Shown: positions 1-7,169 of the stretch, in pieces | How the letters are laid out: every line of letters starts with the position of its first letter | Numbering within the stretch: the first letter of the stretch is position 1 | Assembly (NCBI GenBank): GCA_035533075.1 | Contig: DATLUO010000012.1 | Span: forward strand, 1-57,518 | Origin: Pirellulales bacterium | Lineage (GTDB): Bacteria; Planctomycetota; Planctomycetia; Pirellulales; JAICIG01 | Reading direction: 5' to 3' | Length of the DNA: 57,518 bases | The notes under the pieces: model-generated | The model's input: the letters and a program-made list of their open reading frames with translations, nothing else | Database searches by the model: none | What the model was told of the DNA's origin: nothing | Position numbers and translations under genes: made by a program

Positions 1-105
1 GCCAGCGATGCCCCGGTCGTCAGCCTGCCGGGGCGTCGCCGCGATCGAGTGTAGACGCCGAACTGGCCCATGGCGCGGCTCTGCCCCAGCCACCGCTTGC
101 GTCAT
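1..105. repeat. Partial MITE-like dispersed element (central hairpin plus right arm)
   Basis: A hairpin with arms at about 5-16 and 28-39 (GCGATGCCCCGG / CCGGGGCGTCGC) is followed at about 72-100 by the conserved arm core GGCTCTGCCCCAGCCACCGC. The same order occurs in the complete copies near 13.8 kb and 40.7 kb, so the left arm probably lies beyond the window edge. The rest of the 221-bp gap before the first gene shows no coding signal. Confidence 0.7.
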
Positions 106-221
106 CCGGCCGACGGCCAGACTTCTCAGGAAGTCCGCTGCTACGGATTTCATGTTGTTGCTCTCCTGCCGTTCTTCAAACTATCTCGTCTCCCCGCGCC
201 CTTCTGCCCTATACTATATCA

Positions 222-671
222 ATGTCATCTGCTGAGACACCGCAAGACCCTGAATCGTTCCTGACGGTGAGCAACCGCATCCGGATTCCGCTGGAGGAGT
301 TCGAGTTCACCTTTGCGCGCAGTTCGGGGCCGGGCGGGCAAAACGTCAACAAAGTGAACAGCAAGGCCCTGCTGCGGTGGCCCGTGCGCACCAGTCCCAG
401 CTTGCCCGAAGCGGTGCGCGAGCGTTTTGTCGGCCGCTACGGCAACCGCATCACGGTCGATGGCGACCTGCTCATTTCCAGCCAGCGCTTTCGCGACCAG
501 GGCCGCAATGTCGACGATTGTCTCGACCGACTCCGCGAGATGCTGGCGGCAGTGGCCGCACCGCCGACGCGGCGCAAGCGCACCAAGCCGACACGGGCGT
601 CGATCAGGCGCCGGCTGGAAAACAAACGCCGGACCTCGCAAAAAAAGCAGGGACGACGGGAGCCGGATTAG
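222..671 (+). CDS. arfB: Peptidyl-tRNA hydrolase ArfB (YaeJ family)
   Basis: Rescues ribosomes stalled on non-stop mRNA by hydrolysing peptidyl-tRNA in the A/P site without needing a stop codon. The 149-residue protein carries the class-I release-factor catalytic motif GPGGQNVNK, with GGQ at residues 38-40. It ends in a strongly basic tail (RRKRTKPTRASIRRR and onwards) like the one ArfB inserts into the empty mRNA channel. It lacks the codon-recognition domains of RF1/RF2, and its length is normal for ArfB. The ATG at 222 has no clear Shine-Dalgarno. The gene stands alone, convergent with the MFS gene downstream. Confidence 0.93.
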   Translation: MSSAETPQDPESFLTVSNRIRIPLEEFEFTFARSSGPGGQNVNKVNSKALLRWPVRTSPSLPEAVRERFVGRYGNRITVDGDLLISSQRFRDQGRNVDDCLDRLREMLAAVAAPPTRRKRTKPTRASIRRRLENKRRTSQKKQGRREPD

Positions 672-715
672 ACCATATCGCGCGCCTCGGACCTTAATCA
701 ATCGAAAATCGAGAA

Positions 716-2014
716 CTACGCCGTGCGCGCCTCACGGCTGAACCATGTGTAGGCGGCGCCGGTGGCGAAGATCGCGGCCGAGGCGGTGACGAACGTGGCG
801 GGATAGTCGGGCAAACCCATCTTGCCGTACCAGTAAACCATCTCGCCGACGGCCGGCATGCCGATCAGATTGCCGACATCGAACATCGCCAACACCAGCG
901 TGGTGCCCAAACCGCGATAGCGCAAGGGAAATGCCCCGCTGCCGCCCGCCACGGCCGCCGGAAACACGAACGCGTGGGCGATGCCAATCAGCACCGCCGG
1001 AAAGACGAACTGCCATTCCGTCTTGACCAGCAAAAAGCTGAGCGTGCCCAGCGACAGACTCGTCATGCCGCACAGCACCATCGGCCGCACTCCCCAGCGC
1101 CGCGGCAACTGCCGAATGAGCATCCGCGTGACAAACGCCGTGGGCGCGTAAATCCAGAAAAACACGGCCAGCTTCGGAATGTGCAGTTCCGCCGCATAAC
1201 GGGTCAAGAAGATCGTCGGCAGGCCGAGCCCGAAGCCGGCCGCGGCCCCTGCCCAGAGCACGGCGCCTGGATGATATCGCCGCAGGACCAACAGCATGGG
1301 TGGCTGCCGCCGCTTGGGGCGCACCCCGACGCCCCGCGTGGCAAACCACGAAAACGCAAAACCGGCCGACGCGATCAAAACGACTGCATAAAACATGCTC
1401 GCGACGTGGTCCCGGTCGAGCGTACACAGCAGCCGGTCGCCGAGCTGCGTGCCGATCATCATGCCGACGAAGCCCGACGTGCCCAAGGTGCCGATGACCT
1501 CGGCCATGCGGGCAACCGGCGCGCGGCCGGAAATGTAGGTGATCGAGGCGCCGAAGAACCCGGAAACACTGGTTTGAAACAGCACGCGCAGGGCGTAGAT
1601 GAGCGGACCGTGGGCCGTGGTCACCAGCAGGTGCGCGGCGCAGCTTACGATGAGCATGGCGGACGACCAGAGCCAGATCCGCCGCGGCCCATAGGTGTCG
1701 ATGCCCGTGCCTTGGGCCAGCCGCATCAGCAGGCTGCCGACCATGCCCGCGGCGACGATCCAGCCGAGATCGACCTCATTTCCGCCCATGAATGACACGA
1801 AATCGCCATAGCGGTAAAGCAGACTTACGGCCACCATCGTGGAGGTGTTTGCCGCGTAGGTGAACCAGAACGGCGCGCCAAACGCCGCCCCGTCACCGGC
1901 CGGCGAGCACTTGGGCCGGGCGGCGCGCGACGCCAGCGGGGCGGTGGGTGCGGCAGGAGCGGTAAGCGGCGGGGGCATCACAGCCGTGTGAAGGAGGGCA
2001 CTGGTTCTGGCCAT
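716..2014 (-). CDS. Major facilitator superfamily transporter
   Basis: Inner-membrane secondary transporter of about 430 residues, substrate unknown. After a Pro/Ala-rich N-terminus of roughly 45 residues the protein alternates hydrophobic helices (for example LGWIVAAGMVGSLLMRLAQG and VIGTLGTSGFVGMMIGTQLG) with short basic loops such as DTYGPRRIWLW, resembling the MFS loop 2-3 signature. A basic central loop (VGVRPKRRQPPM) separates the two six-helix halves. ATG codons at 2014 and 1978 are both possible and neither has a good ribosome-binding site; an upstream non-ATG start at 2044 is less likely. Divergent from the glycosyltransferase gene at 2162. Confidence 0.82.
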   Translation of the reverse strand: MARTSALLHTAVMPPPLTAPAAPTAPLASRAARPKCSPAGDGAAFGAPFWFTYAANTSTMVAVSLLYRYGDFVSFMGGNEVDLGWIVAAGMVGSLLMRLAQGTGIDTYGPRRIWLWSSAMLIVSCAAHLLVTTAHGPLIYALRVLFQTSVSGFFGASITYISGRAPVARMAEVIGTLGTSGFVGMMIGTQLGDRLLCTLDRDHVASMFYAVVLIASAGFAFSWFATRGVGVRPKRRQPPMLLVLRRYHPGAVLWAGAAAGFGLGLPTIFLTRYAAELHIPKLAVFFWIYAPTAFVTRMLIRQLPRRWGVRPMVLCGMTSLSLGTLSFLLVKTEWQFVFPAVLIGIAHAFVFPAAVAGGSGAFPLRYRGLGTTLVLAMFDVGNLIGMPAVGEMVYWYGKMGLPDYPATFVTASAAIFATGAAYTWFSREARTA

Positions 2015-2161
2015 TATACTCAGTCGGGCCACAAGGCACAGCAAGCCTCATGCCTGCCGACGAGAAGAGCGAGGATTGCCTGAAGAGGTTCGCGCGGGTG
2101 CGGCGAACGCGCATCGGATGTCGATGGGCTGGCGTGGCGGGTGGCCGGGTGCAACGCTAAA

Positions 2162-2908
2162 ATGCCGGAAATGTCCAACGCCGAAAAAACACTCGTTACG
2201 GTGGCGACCTACAACGAGATCGACAACCTGCCGCTGTTGGTGGCGGAGGTTTTTCAGCATGCGCCCCAGGTCGATCTGCTGGTGATCGACGACAATTCGC
2301 CCGACGGAACCGGCCGCTGGTGCGACGAACAGGCGCGGCAAGACCCGCGCATTCATTGCCTGCACCGCGAAGGCAAGCTGGGGCTGGGCTCGGCCATCGT
2401 GGCCGGCATGCGTTACTCCATCGAGCAGGGCTACAAGTATCTGCTGAATATCGACGCCGATTTCAGCCACCATCCGCGGTATCTGCCGCAGCTCATCGCG
2501 GCGATGGATCCGCCCGATGGTCCGCCGGTGGACGTGATGATCGGGTCCCGCTATGTACCGGGCGGCGGCATCGAAGGCTGGCCGCTGAAGCGCTACTTGA
2601 TGAGCCGCAGCGTCAATCTGTATGCCCGCATGCTGTTGGGACTGACGACCAAAGATTGTAGCGGCGCGTATCGCTGCTACCGTGTTACGCGGTTGGCGCA
2701 GCTCGATTTTGGCGGCTTTCTCTCGCAGGGTTACGCCTTTCAAGAGGAGGTGCTCTGGCACTTGAAACGGCTCGGCTGCCGCTTCGGTGAAACGCCGATC
2801 ACGTTCGTCGACCGCGTGCGCGGCAGCTCCAAGATCAATTCCAAGGAGGCTTGGCATGCCCTGTGGGTGATTCTGGCGCTGGGCCGTAGGAATTGGCTGG
2901 GAAGGTAG
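2162..2908 (+). CDS. Polyprenol-phosphate mannosyltransferase-like glycosyltransferase (GT2, DPM1 type)
   Basis: Predicted to transfer a sugar from a nucleotide sugar to a polyprenyl phosphate at the cytoplasmic face of the membrane. The GT-A fold motifs are in order: TYNEIDNLP near the N-terminus, VIDDNSPDGTG, NIDADFSHHP (the metal-binding DAD) and GSRYVPGGGIEGWPLKR, followed by the acceptor-loop region TKDCSGAYRCYR. The protein of about 248 residues has no C-terminal membrane domain, like soluble DPM1. ATG codons at 2162 and 2171 or a GTG at 2141 could start it; none has a strong Shine-Dalgarno. It is followed by a heptamer repeat array and then a sugar epimerase on the same strand, so a shared role in cell-surface glycan synthesis is plausible. 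Confidence 0.88.
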   Translation: MPEMSNAEKTLVTVATYNEIDNLPLLVAEVFQHAPQVDLLVIDDNSPDGTGRWCDEQARQDPRIHCLHREGKLGLGSAIVAGMRYSIEQGYKYLLNIDADFSHHPRYLPQLIAAMDPPDGPPVDVMIGSRYVPGGGIEGWPLKRYLMSRSVNLYARMLLGLTTKDCSGAYRCYRVTRLAQLDFGGFLSQGYAFQEEVLWHLKRLGCRFGETPITFVDRVRGSSKINSKEAWHALWVILALGRRNWLGR

Positions 2909-2914
2909 TCCATG

Positions 2915-2973
2915 CACTAACCACTAACCACTAACCACTAACCACTAACCACTAACCACTAACCACTAACCAC
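2915..2973. repeat. Heptamer tandem array, unit CACTAAC, about 8.4 copies
   Basis: Perfect 7-bp period over 59 bp, filling the gap between the glycosyltransferase stop and the epimerase ATG at 2976. It leaves no room for a Shine-Dalgarno sequence. It is the purest of the heptamer arrays in this window. Confidence 0.97.
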
Positions 2974-2975
2974 CC

Positions 2976-3932
2976 ATGCCTTTCCTCGTTACCGGCGGGG
3001 CCGGCTTCATCGGCAGCCACTTCATCGAACGCTTGCTGGCCGAGCGCGATGAGAAAATCGTCTGCCTCGATAACTTCAACGACTTTTATGACCCCGCGGT
3101 CAAGCGAGCCAGCGTCGCCAGCTTCGCGCGAAGTCAAAAGGTCGCGGTGATCGAAGGCGACTTCCGCGATGCGGAGGCCATGCGGCGACTGTTCCAGGGG
3201 CATCGCTTCTCGCACGTAATTCATCTGGGCGCCTACGCCGGCGTGAGGCCCAGCGTGGCCAACCCGCTGATCTACGAAACGACGAACGTCGGCGGCACGC
3301 TGTCGCTGCTGGAGGCCGCCCGGCAGTTTCCCGTCGAGCGGTTCCTGCTCGTCTCTTCGTCCACGGTTTACGGGCATCCGGCAACGGCGCCGTTCGTGGA
3401 AGACGCGCCTTTGGGCCGGCCGCTTAGTCCCTACGGCGCCAGCAAGCGTGCCGCGGAGCTCTTCGGGATGACTTACTTTCAGCTCCACCAGGTGCCGGTG
3501 GTCTCATTGCGGCCCTTCAGCGTTTATGGACCGCGTCTCCGGCCCGACCTGGCCTTGTCGATTTGGACCGCCGCCATTGCGTCGGGAAAGCCTCTGCCGC
3601 TGTTCGGCGACGGCAGCGCGCTTCGCGACTTCACCCACGTCAGCGATATTTGCGGCGGCCTGCTCGCCGCGCTCGACGCACGAAACGTTGTGGGAGAGGC
3701 CATCAACCTGGGACACGATCATCCGATCGAATTGAAGGATGTGATCGCGACCTTGGAGGCTGCGTTGGGCAAGAAAGCCGCCATCGACTATCAGCCCGCC
3801 AAGCCGGGCGACATGCCGCTGACCCATGCCGACCTGACGAAGGCCCGGCGGCTGCTGAACTACAAGCCGCGGGTTTCATTCGAGGACGGCGTGCGGGAAT
3901 TTGTGGCGTGGCACGTCGGCCAAGTGGTATGA
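2976..3932 (+). CDS. NAD-dependent sugar epimerase/dehydratase (UDP-glucuronate 4-epimerase-like SDR)
   Basis: Extended short-chain dehydrogenase of 318 residues. The N-terminal Rossmann motif TGGAGFIGSHF binds NAD. SSSTVYG followed by the catalytic pair YGASK (Tyr-x-x-x-Lys) is preserved, as is the C-terminal substrate region LRPFSVYGPR. The closest named family by eye is UDP-glucuronate/UDP-glucose 4-epimerase; the exact substrate cannot be read from the sequence. The ATG follows the heptamer array directly, so translation must be leaderless, weakly initiated or coupled. It is the second gene of a probable glycan pair with the upstream GT2 gene. Confidence 0.88.
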   Translation: MPFLVTGGAGFIGSHFIERLLAERDEKIVCLDNFNDFYDPAVKRASVASFARSQKVAVIEGDFRDAEAMRRLFQGHRFSHVIHLGAYAGVRPSVANPLIYETTNVGGTLSLLEAARQFPVERFLLVSSSTVYGHPATAPFVEDAPLGRPLSPYGASKRAAELFGMTYFQLHQVPVVSLRPFSVYGPRLRPDLALSIWTAAIASGKPLPLFGDGSALRDFTHVSDICGGLLAALDARNVVGEAINLGHDHPIELKDVIATLEAALGKKAAIDYQPAKPGDMPLTHADLTKARRLLNYKPRVSFEDGVREFVAWHVGQVV

Positions 3933-3972
3933 TGTTTTCATAGAGCGGCGAGTGGCCAAAGGTGCAAGGTCT

Positions 3973-4614
3973 ATGAATACCGGCAGATTGAATGATGTGG
4001 TCGCGGGACGCGTGCCGGCGCCACTTCCCTTTACCGTCGAGCAGTTTCACAAGATGGTCGGTCAGGGCATCTTGGTGGAAGGCGATCCGGTCGAGCTGAT
4101 CGACGGCGTCGTCATGCACAAAGACCGCGCTGCGGTGGGAGAAGGACGAATGGTTCACGGTCGTCGTCATGCGGCAACGATCGCCCAGATTCAACGGCTC
4201 CTGGAGCAGCATACCGGCCGATACGACTGCCACATTCGCACGCAACTGCCGGTCACGTTGTCGAAAACCAGCGAGCCGGAACCGGATTTGGCACTCGTTG
4301 AAGGTGCCCCAAACCGGTATCTCGCCCGGCATCCCGCGGCCACCGACGTGCTCGTCGTCGTCGAGGTGGCCGATAGCTCGCTCGACTACGACCGCCGCAC
4401 CAAATGCGCTCTCTACGCCGCTTCGGGCATCGCCACCTATTGGATCGTGAATCTGATCGATGATCAGATCGAGGTGTACGCCTTGCCTGATAAACGGAAG
4501 CGACGTTACTCGCGGCAAACGGTGTACGCGATGAGCCACAGCGTGAGCTTGCGTCTGTCGGACGGCACATCGATCGAGTTGGCCGTCAAGGATTTGATTC
4601 CGGCCGGAGCTTAG
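3973..4614 (+). CDS. Uma2 family putative restriction endonuclease-like protein
   Basis: A 213-residue member of the Uma2 (DUF820) family, which adopts a PD-(D/E)xK nuclease fold and is strongly expanded in cyanobacteria and planctomycetes. Hallmarks are VELIDGVVMHK, the acidic EPEPDLALVEG, and VLVVVEVADSSLDYDRRTKCALYAASGIATYWIVN with its E-V-A-D-S core. The biological role of the family is unsettled. An upstream start at 3901 would overlap the epimerase gene, so the ATG at 3973 is preferred. There is no toxin or methylase partner nearby. Confidence 0.88.
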   Translation: MNTGRLNDVVAGRVPAPLPFTVEQFHKMVGQGILVEGDPVELIDGVVMHKDRAAVGEGRMVHGRRHAATIAQIQRLLEQHTGRYDCHIRTQLPVTLSKTSEPEPDLALVEGAPNRYLARHPAATDVLVVVEVADSSLDYDRRTKCALYAASGIATYWIVNLIDDQIEVYALPDKRKRRYSRQTVYAMSHSVSLRLSDGTSIELAVKDLIPAGA

Positions 4615-4649
4615 GTTCAAGTCCCAGCCACCCCCTTGTTCGTCGGCGT

Positions 4650-5372
4650 TCACTCGCCCAGCAGCTTCGCCACCTGCGGCTCGATCGCTTCGGCCCAGAT
4701 CTCGTAGCCGCGTTTGCTCAGGTGCAACAGATCGGGCATGATCTCGCGCTCGAGCTTTCCGTCGTCGCTCAAAAAGCTTTCGGAGATGTCGAGGTAGACG
4801 ACCGACTTGCCGTCGTCCAGGCTCTTGATGATCTCGTTGGTGGCGATGTTCACCTTTCGCTTGGCGTCGTTGGCGTCCGGACCACGAGGAAAAATGCCCA
4901 GCAGCAGGACCTTGGTCGAGGGCAGCTTCGTCCGCAGCTTCTGAACGATGGCCGTGATGCCGGCGGCGATGTCATCGGGGCTGTCGCTGCCGGAATTGTT
5001 GGTGCCGATCATCACCACGGCCAGCTTGGGCTGGATGCCGTCGATGTTGCCGTTGTCGAGCCGCCACAGCACGTGCTGAGTGCGATCGCCGCCGATGCCG
5101 GCATTCATGGCCTTGCGCGGGCCGTAGAATTTCTGCCACACGCCTTGAGCCGCATCGCTTTCCCAACCCTGCGTGATCGAGTCGCCAATGAAAATCAGAT
5201 CGACGTCGCCCTGGTTGGCGCGGTCGTTGATCTTTTGGTGCCGCGCCTGCCACCAATCGTCGGGCCTCGCTACCGGCGTGGTGGTGGTGAACTCATCGGC
5301 GGCAAAAGCCGGGGTGAATGACGCCGCGGCGACGGCGGCGAGAACGGCGAATGTCAGACGACGGCGAATCAT
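4650..5372 (-). CDS. Secreted SGNH/GDSL-type hydrolase
   Basis: Predicted exported esterase or lipase-like hydrolase of 240 residues. A signal peptide is clear (basic MIRRR, then a hydrophobic core ending ...AFAADE). Block I is IFIGDSITQGW with the catalytic Ser. VVMIGTNNSG contains the oxyanion-hole Asn. PDLLHLSKRGYEIWA provides the Asp-x-x-His of block V, so the triad is complete. It most resembles the platelet-activating-factor acetylhydrolase-like/rhamnogalacturonan acetylesterase branch. The ATG at 5372 is chosen because it places the signal peptide at the N-terminus; the open frame runs upstream to 5477 without support. Confidence 0.87.
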   Translation of the reverse strand: MIRRRLTFAVLAAVAAASFTPAFAADEFTTTTPVARPDDWWQARHQKINDRANQGDVDLIFIGDSITQGWESDAAQGVWQKFYGPRKAMNAGIGGDRTQHVLWRLDNGNIDGIQPKLAVVMIGTNNSGSDSPDDIAAGITAIVQKLRTKLPSTKVLLLGIFPRGPDANDAKRKVNIATNEIIKSLDDGKSVVYLDISESFLSDDGKLEREIMPDLLHLSKRGYEIWAEAIEPQVAKLLGE

Positions 5373-5536
5373 GTTGAAGGCTCCGTGGTAGATCAGGCTC
5401 GGTACGTCAGCATACCGGCCTCGCGACGCGTTGCAAGTCCGTCCGCCCATCAGAATCCGCACAATCGCACCGGCCAAGATGACCTACATTTGTCGGGCGA
5501 ACGTTACCACGAGCTATTCCTGCTGCACGAACCAAC

Positions 5537-6709
5537 ATGACAAAGCGAATCGGCATCCTGACCAGCGGCGGCGATTGTCCCGGCCTGAACGCGGTCATCC
5601 GCGGCGTCGTCAAATCAGCCGAGCGGCTCGATTACGATTGCGTCGGTTTCTTGCGCGGCTATGAGGGTCTGGTCGACCCGGTCAGTTATCTGCCGCTGAA
5701 CCACAAGAACACATCGGGCATCCTCAACCAGGGCGGCACTATCCTCGGCTCCACGAATCAGGGTCGCTTCGCCGCCACGCGCGGCGTCGACCAGCGGGTC
5801 GAGATCGACATCGAGCTGCTGGCCGGAGTGCAGGTGACCGTCGAGCAACTTGGCCTGTCGGGCCTGATCTGCGTCGGCGGCGACGGCTCGCTGGCCATCG
5901 CCCAGCAGTTTTATGAGTTCGGTATTCCGGTGATCGGCGTGCCCAAGACGATCGACAACGACCTGTCGGCCACGGCCTACACCTTCGGCTTCGACAGTGC
6001 CGTGGCCTGCGCCACCGATGCCCTCGACCGCCTGCACACCACGGCCGCCGCTCACGACCGCATCATGGTGCTGGAAGTGATGGGCCGCCACACCGGCTGG
6101 ATCGCCCTGCACGCGGGCATCGCCGGCGGCGGCGACGTGATCCTTATTCCGGAGATTCCCTGGCACTTCGATCACGTCTGCCACAAGATTCTCGACCGCG
6201 AGTCGCAGGGCAAGCGGTTCACGCTGGTGGTGGTGGCCGAAGGCGCGCATTTGCCCGACGGCGAACTGGTGACGCAAGAGCGGCGGCAAGAGAGCCGGCA
6301 GACGCGGCTGGGCGGCATCGGCAACGTGGTGGCGAACGAGATTCAGGAGCGGCTGCACCGCGACGTGCGCTGCGTGGTGCTGGGCCATTTGCAGCGCGGC
6401 GGGCCGCCGACCACGTTCGACCGCGTGCTGGCCACGCAGTTCGGGGCGCACGCGGTGCGGCTCGTCCATCACCGCCACTTCGGGCAGATGATCTGCTTTC
6501 AGCCGCCGCAGATCGACAGCGTGCCGATCGCCGAAGCGGTCAGCCGGCTGCGGCGGGTCGATCCGACGAGCGCCGCCGTGCAGGCCGCGCGGGCGCTGGG
6601 CATCAGCTTCGGCGATTGCCCCAAGACGTTCAGCCCGTTTCACTCGCCGGTTGAGGAGGCGGACGACGAGCAGGCTCACGCGGATACCTTAGCGGTCGCG
6701 GTGCCGTAG
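5537..6709 (+). CDS. pfkA: 6-phosphofructokinase
   Basis: Phosphorylates fructose 6-phosphate in glycolysis. The 390-residue protein has ILTSGGDCPGLNAVIRG (phosphoryl donor site), GGDGSLA, PKTIDNDL, the catalytic-site region GFDSAVACATDALDRL and VMGRHTGWIAL. In GGDGS the key residue is Gly, as in ATP-dependent enzymes, rather than the Asp of pyrophosphate-dependent ones; in PKTIDND the second discriminating residue is Lys, typical of the PPi and mixed (group III) clades. The Gly/Lys combination is known from actinobacterial-type ATP enzymes, so ATP is the likelier donor, but this needs an assay. Monocistronic, with repeats on its downstream side. Confidence 0.94.
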   Translation: MTKRIGILTSGGDCPGLNAVIRGVVKSAERLDYDCVGFLRGYEGLVDPVSYLPLNHKNTSGILNQGGTILGSTNQGRFAATRGVDQRVEIDIELLAGVQVTVEQLGLSGLICVGGDGSLAIAQQFYEFGIPVIGVPKTIDNDLSATAYTFGFDSAVACATDALDRLHTTAAAHDRIMVLEVMGRHTGWIALHAGIAGGGDVILIPEIPWHFDHVCHKILDRESQGKRFTLVVVAEGAHLPDGELVTQERRQESRQTRLGGIGNVVANEIQERLHRDVRCVVLGHLQRGGPPTTFDRVLATQFGAHAVRLVHHRHFGQMICFQPPQIDSVPIAEAVSRLRRVDPTSAAVQAARALGISFGDCPKTFSPFHSPVEEADDEQAHADTLAVAVP

Positions 6710-6790
6710 GCGCCGACCGGCGCGCGCAAAACCGATGGCTCGGATGCGGTTAAGTCATACGGGATTTGTTCCGATCGGGGATCGTGTTTG

Positions 6791-7067
6791 CCACCAGCTT
6801 TAGCTGGTGGTGGGCGAACATCATCAATAATCTTGAGCCGGCTTTAGCCGGGCTTCTCGATCGTGGCTGTAGCCCTTGCCCGCGACACCCAGGCCGCGAT
6901 GGTCGAGAAGCCCGGCTAAAGCCGGCTCAAAGGAACAGGCAGGGTAGCCGCGCACCACCAGCTAAAGCTGGTGGCAGACCGTCCAAGCGCGGCTAAAGCC
7001 GGCTCATGGACACGTCCGCGCCATGCCAAGCGATGCCCCGGCGCGTCAAACCGGGGCATCGCTTGGC
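6791..7067. repeat. Nested palindromic repeats and hairpins filling the gap between pfkA and the TolC-like gene
   Basis: Three layers are visible. An outer pair is 6791-6810 (CCACCAGCTTTAGCTGGTGG) and 6955-6974, each itself a hairpin. An inner perfect 26-bp inverted repeat is 6835-6860 versus 6903-6928, containing GCCGGCTTTAGCCGGGC, with an extra half copy at about 6988-7006. A separate 17-bp-stem hairpin lies at 7025-7041 / 7051-7067 (GCGATGCCCCGG core). No coding signal is seen in this roughly 460-bp gap. Confidence 0.9.
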
Positions 7068-7083
7068 CGCCACGCTCATGAAG

Positions 7084-7169
7084 GCTGCCAGCCGCTACCT
7101 GGCCAAGCTCTGCCCCAGCCACCGCTTTTCGTCGGGGCAAAACGTCTCACGATCGGCCGCGTGAAGTAA
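7084..7169 (+). repeat. MITE-like right arm
   Basis: Carries AGCTCTGCCCCAGCCACCGC followed by the secondary conserved block AACGTCTCA and the outer end CCGCGTGAAGTA. Together with the hairpin at 7025-7067 it has the structure of a right-half element, ending next to the stop codon of the TolC-like gene. Confidence 0.8.

Noticed and set aside
974..1795. 273-codon frame opposite the MFS transporter
   Set aside because: Antisense shadow; Arg/Gln/His-rich composition typical of reversed hydrophobic coding sequence.
5615..6679. 354-codon frame opposite pfkA
   Set aside because: Antisense shadow of a clear enzyme gene; no family motif.
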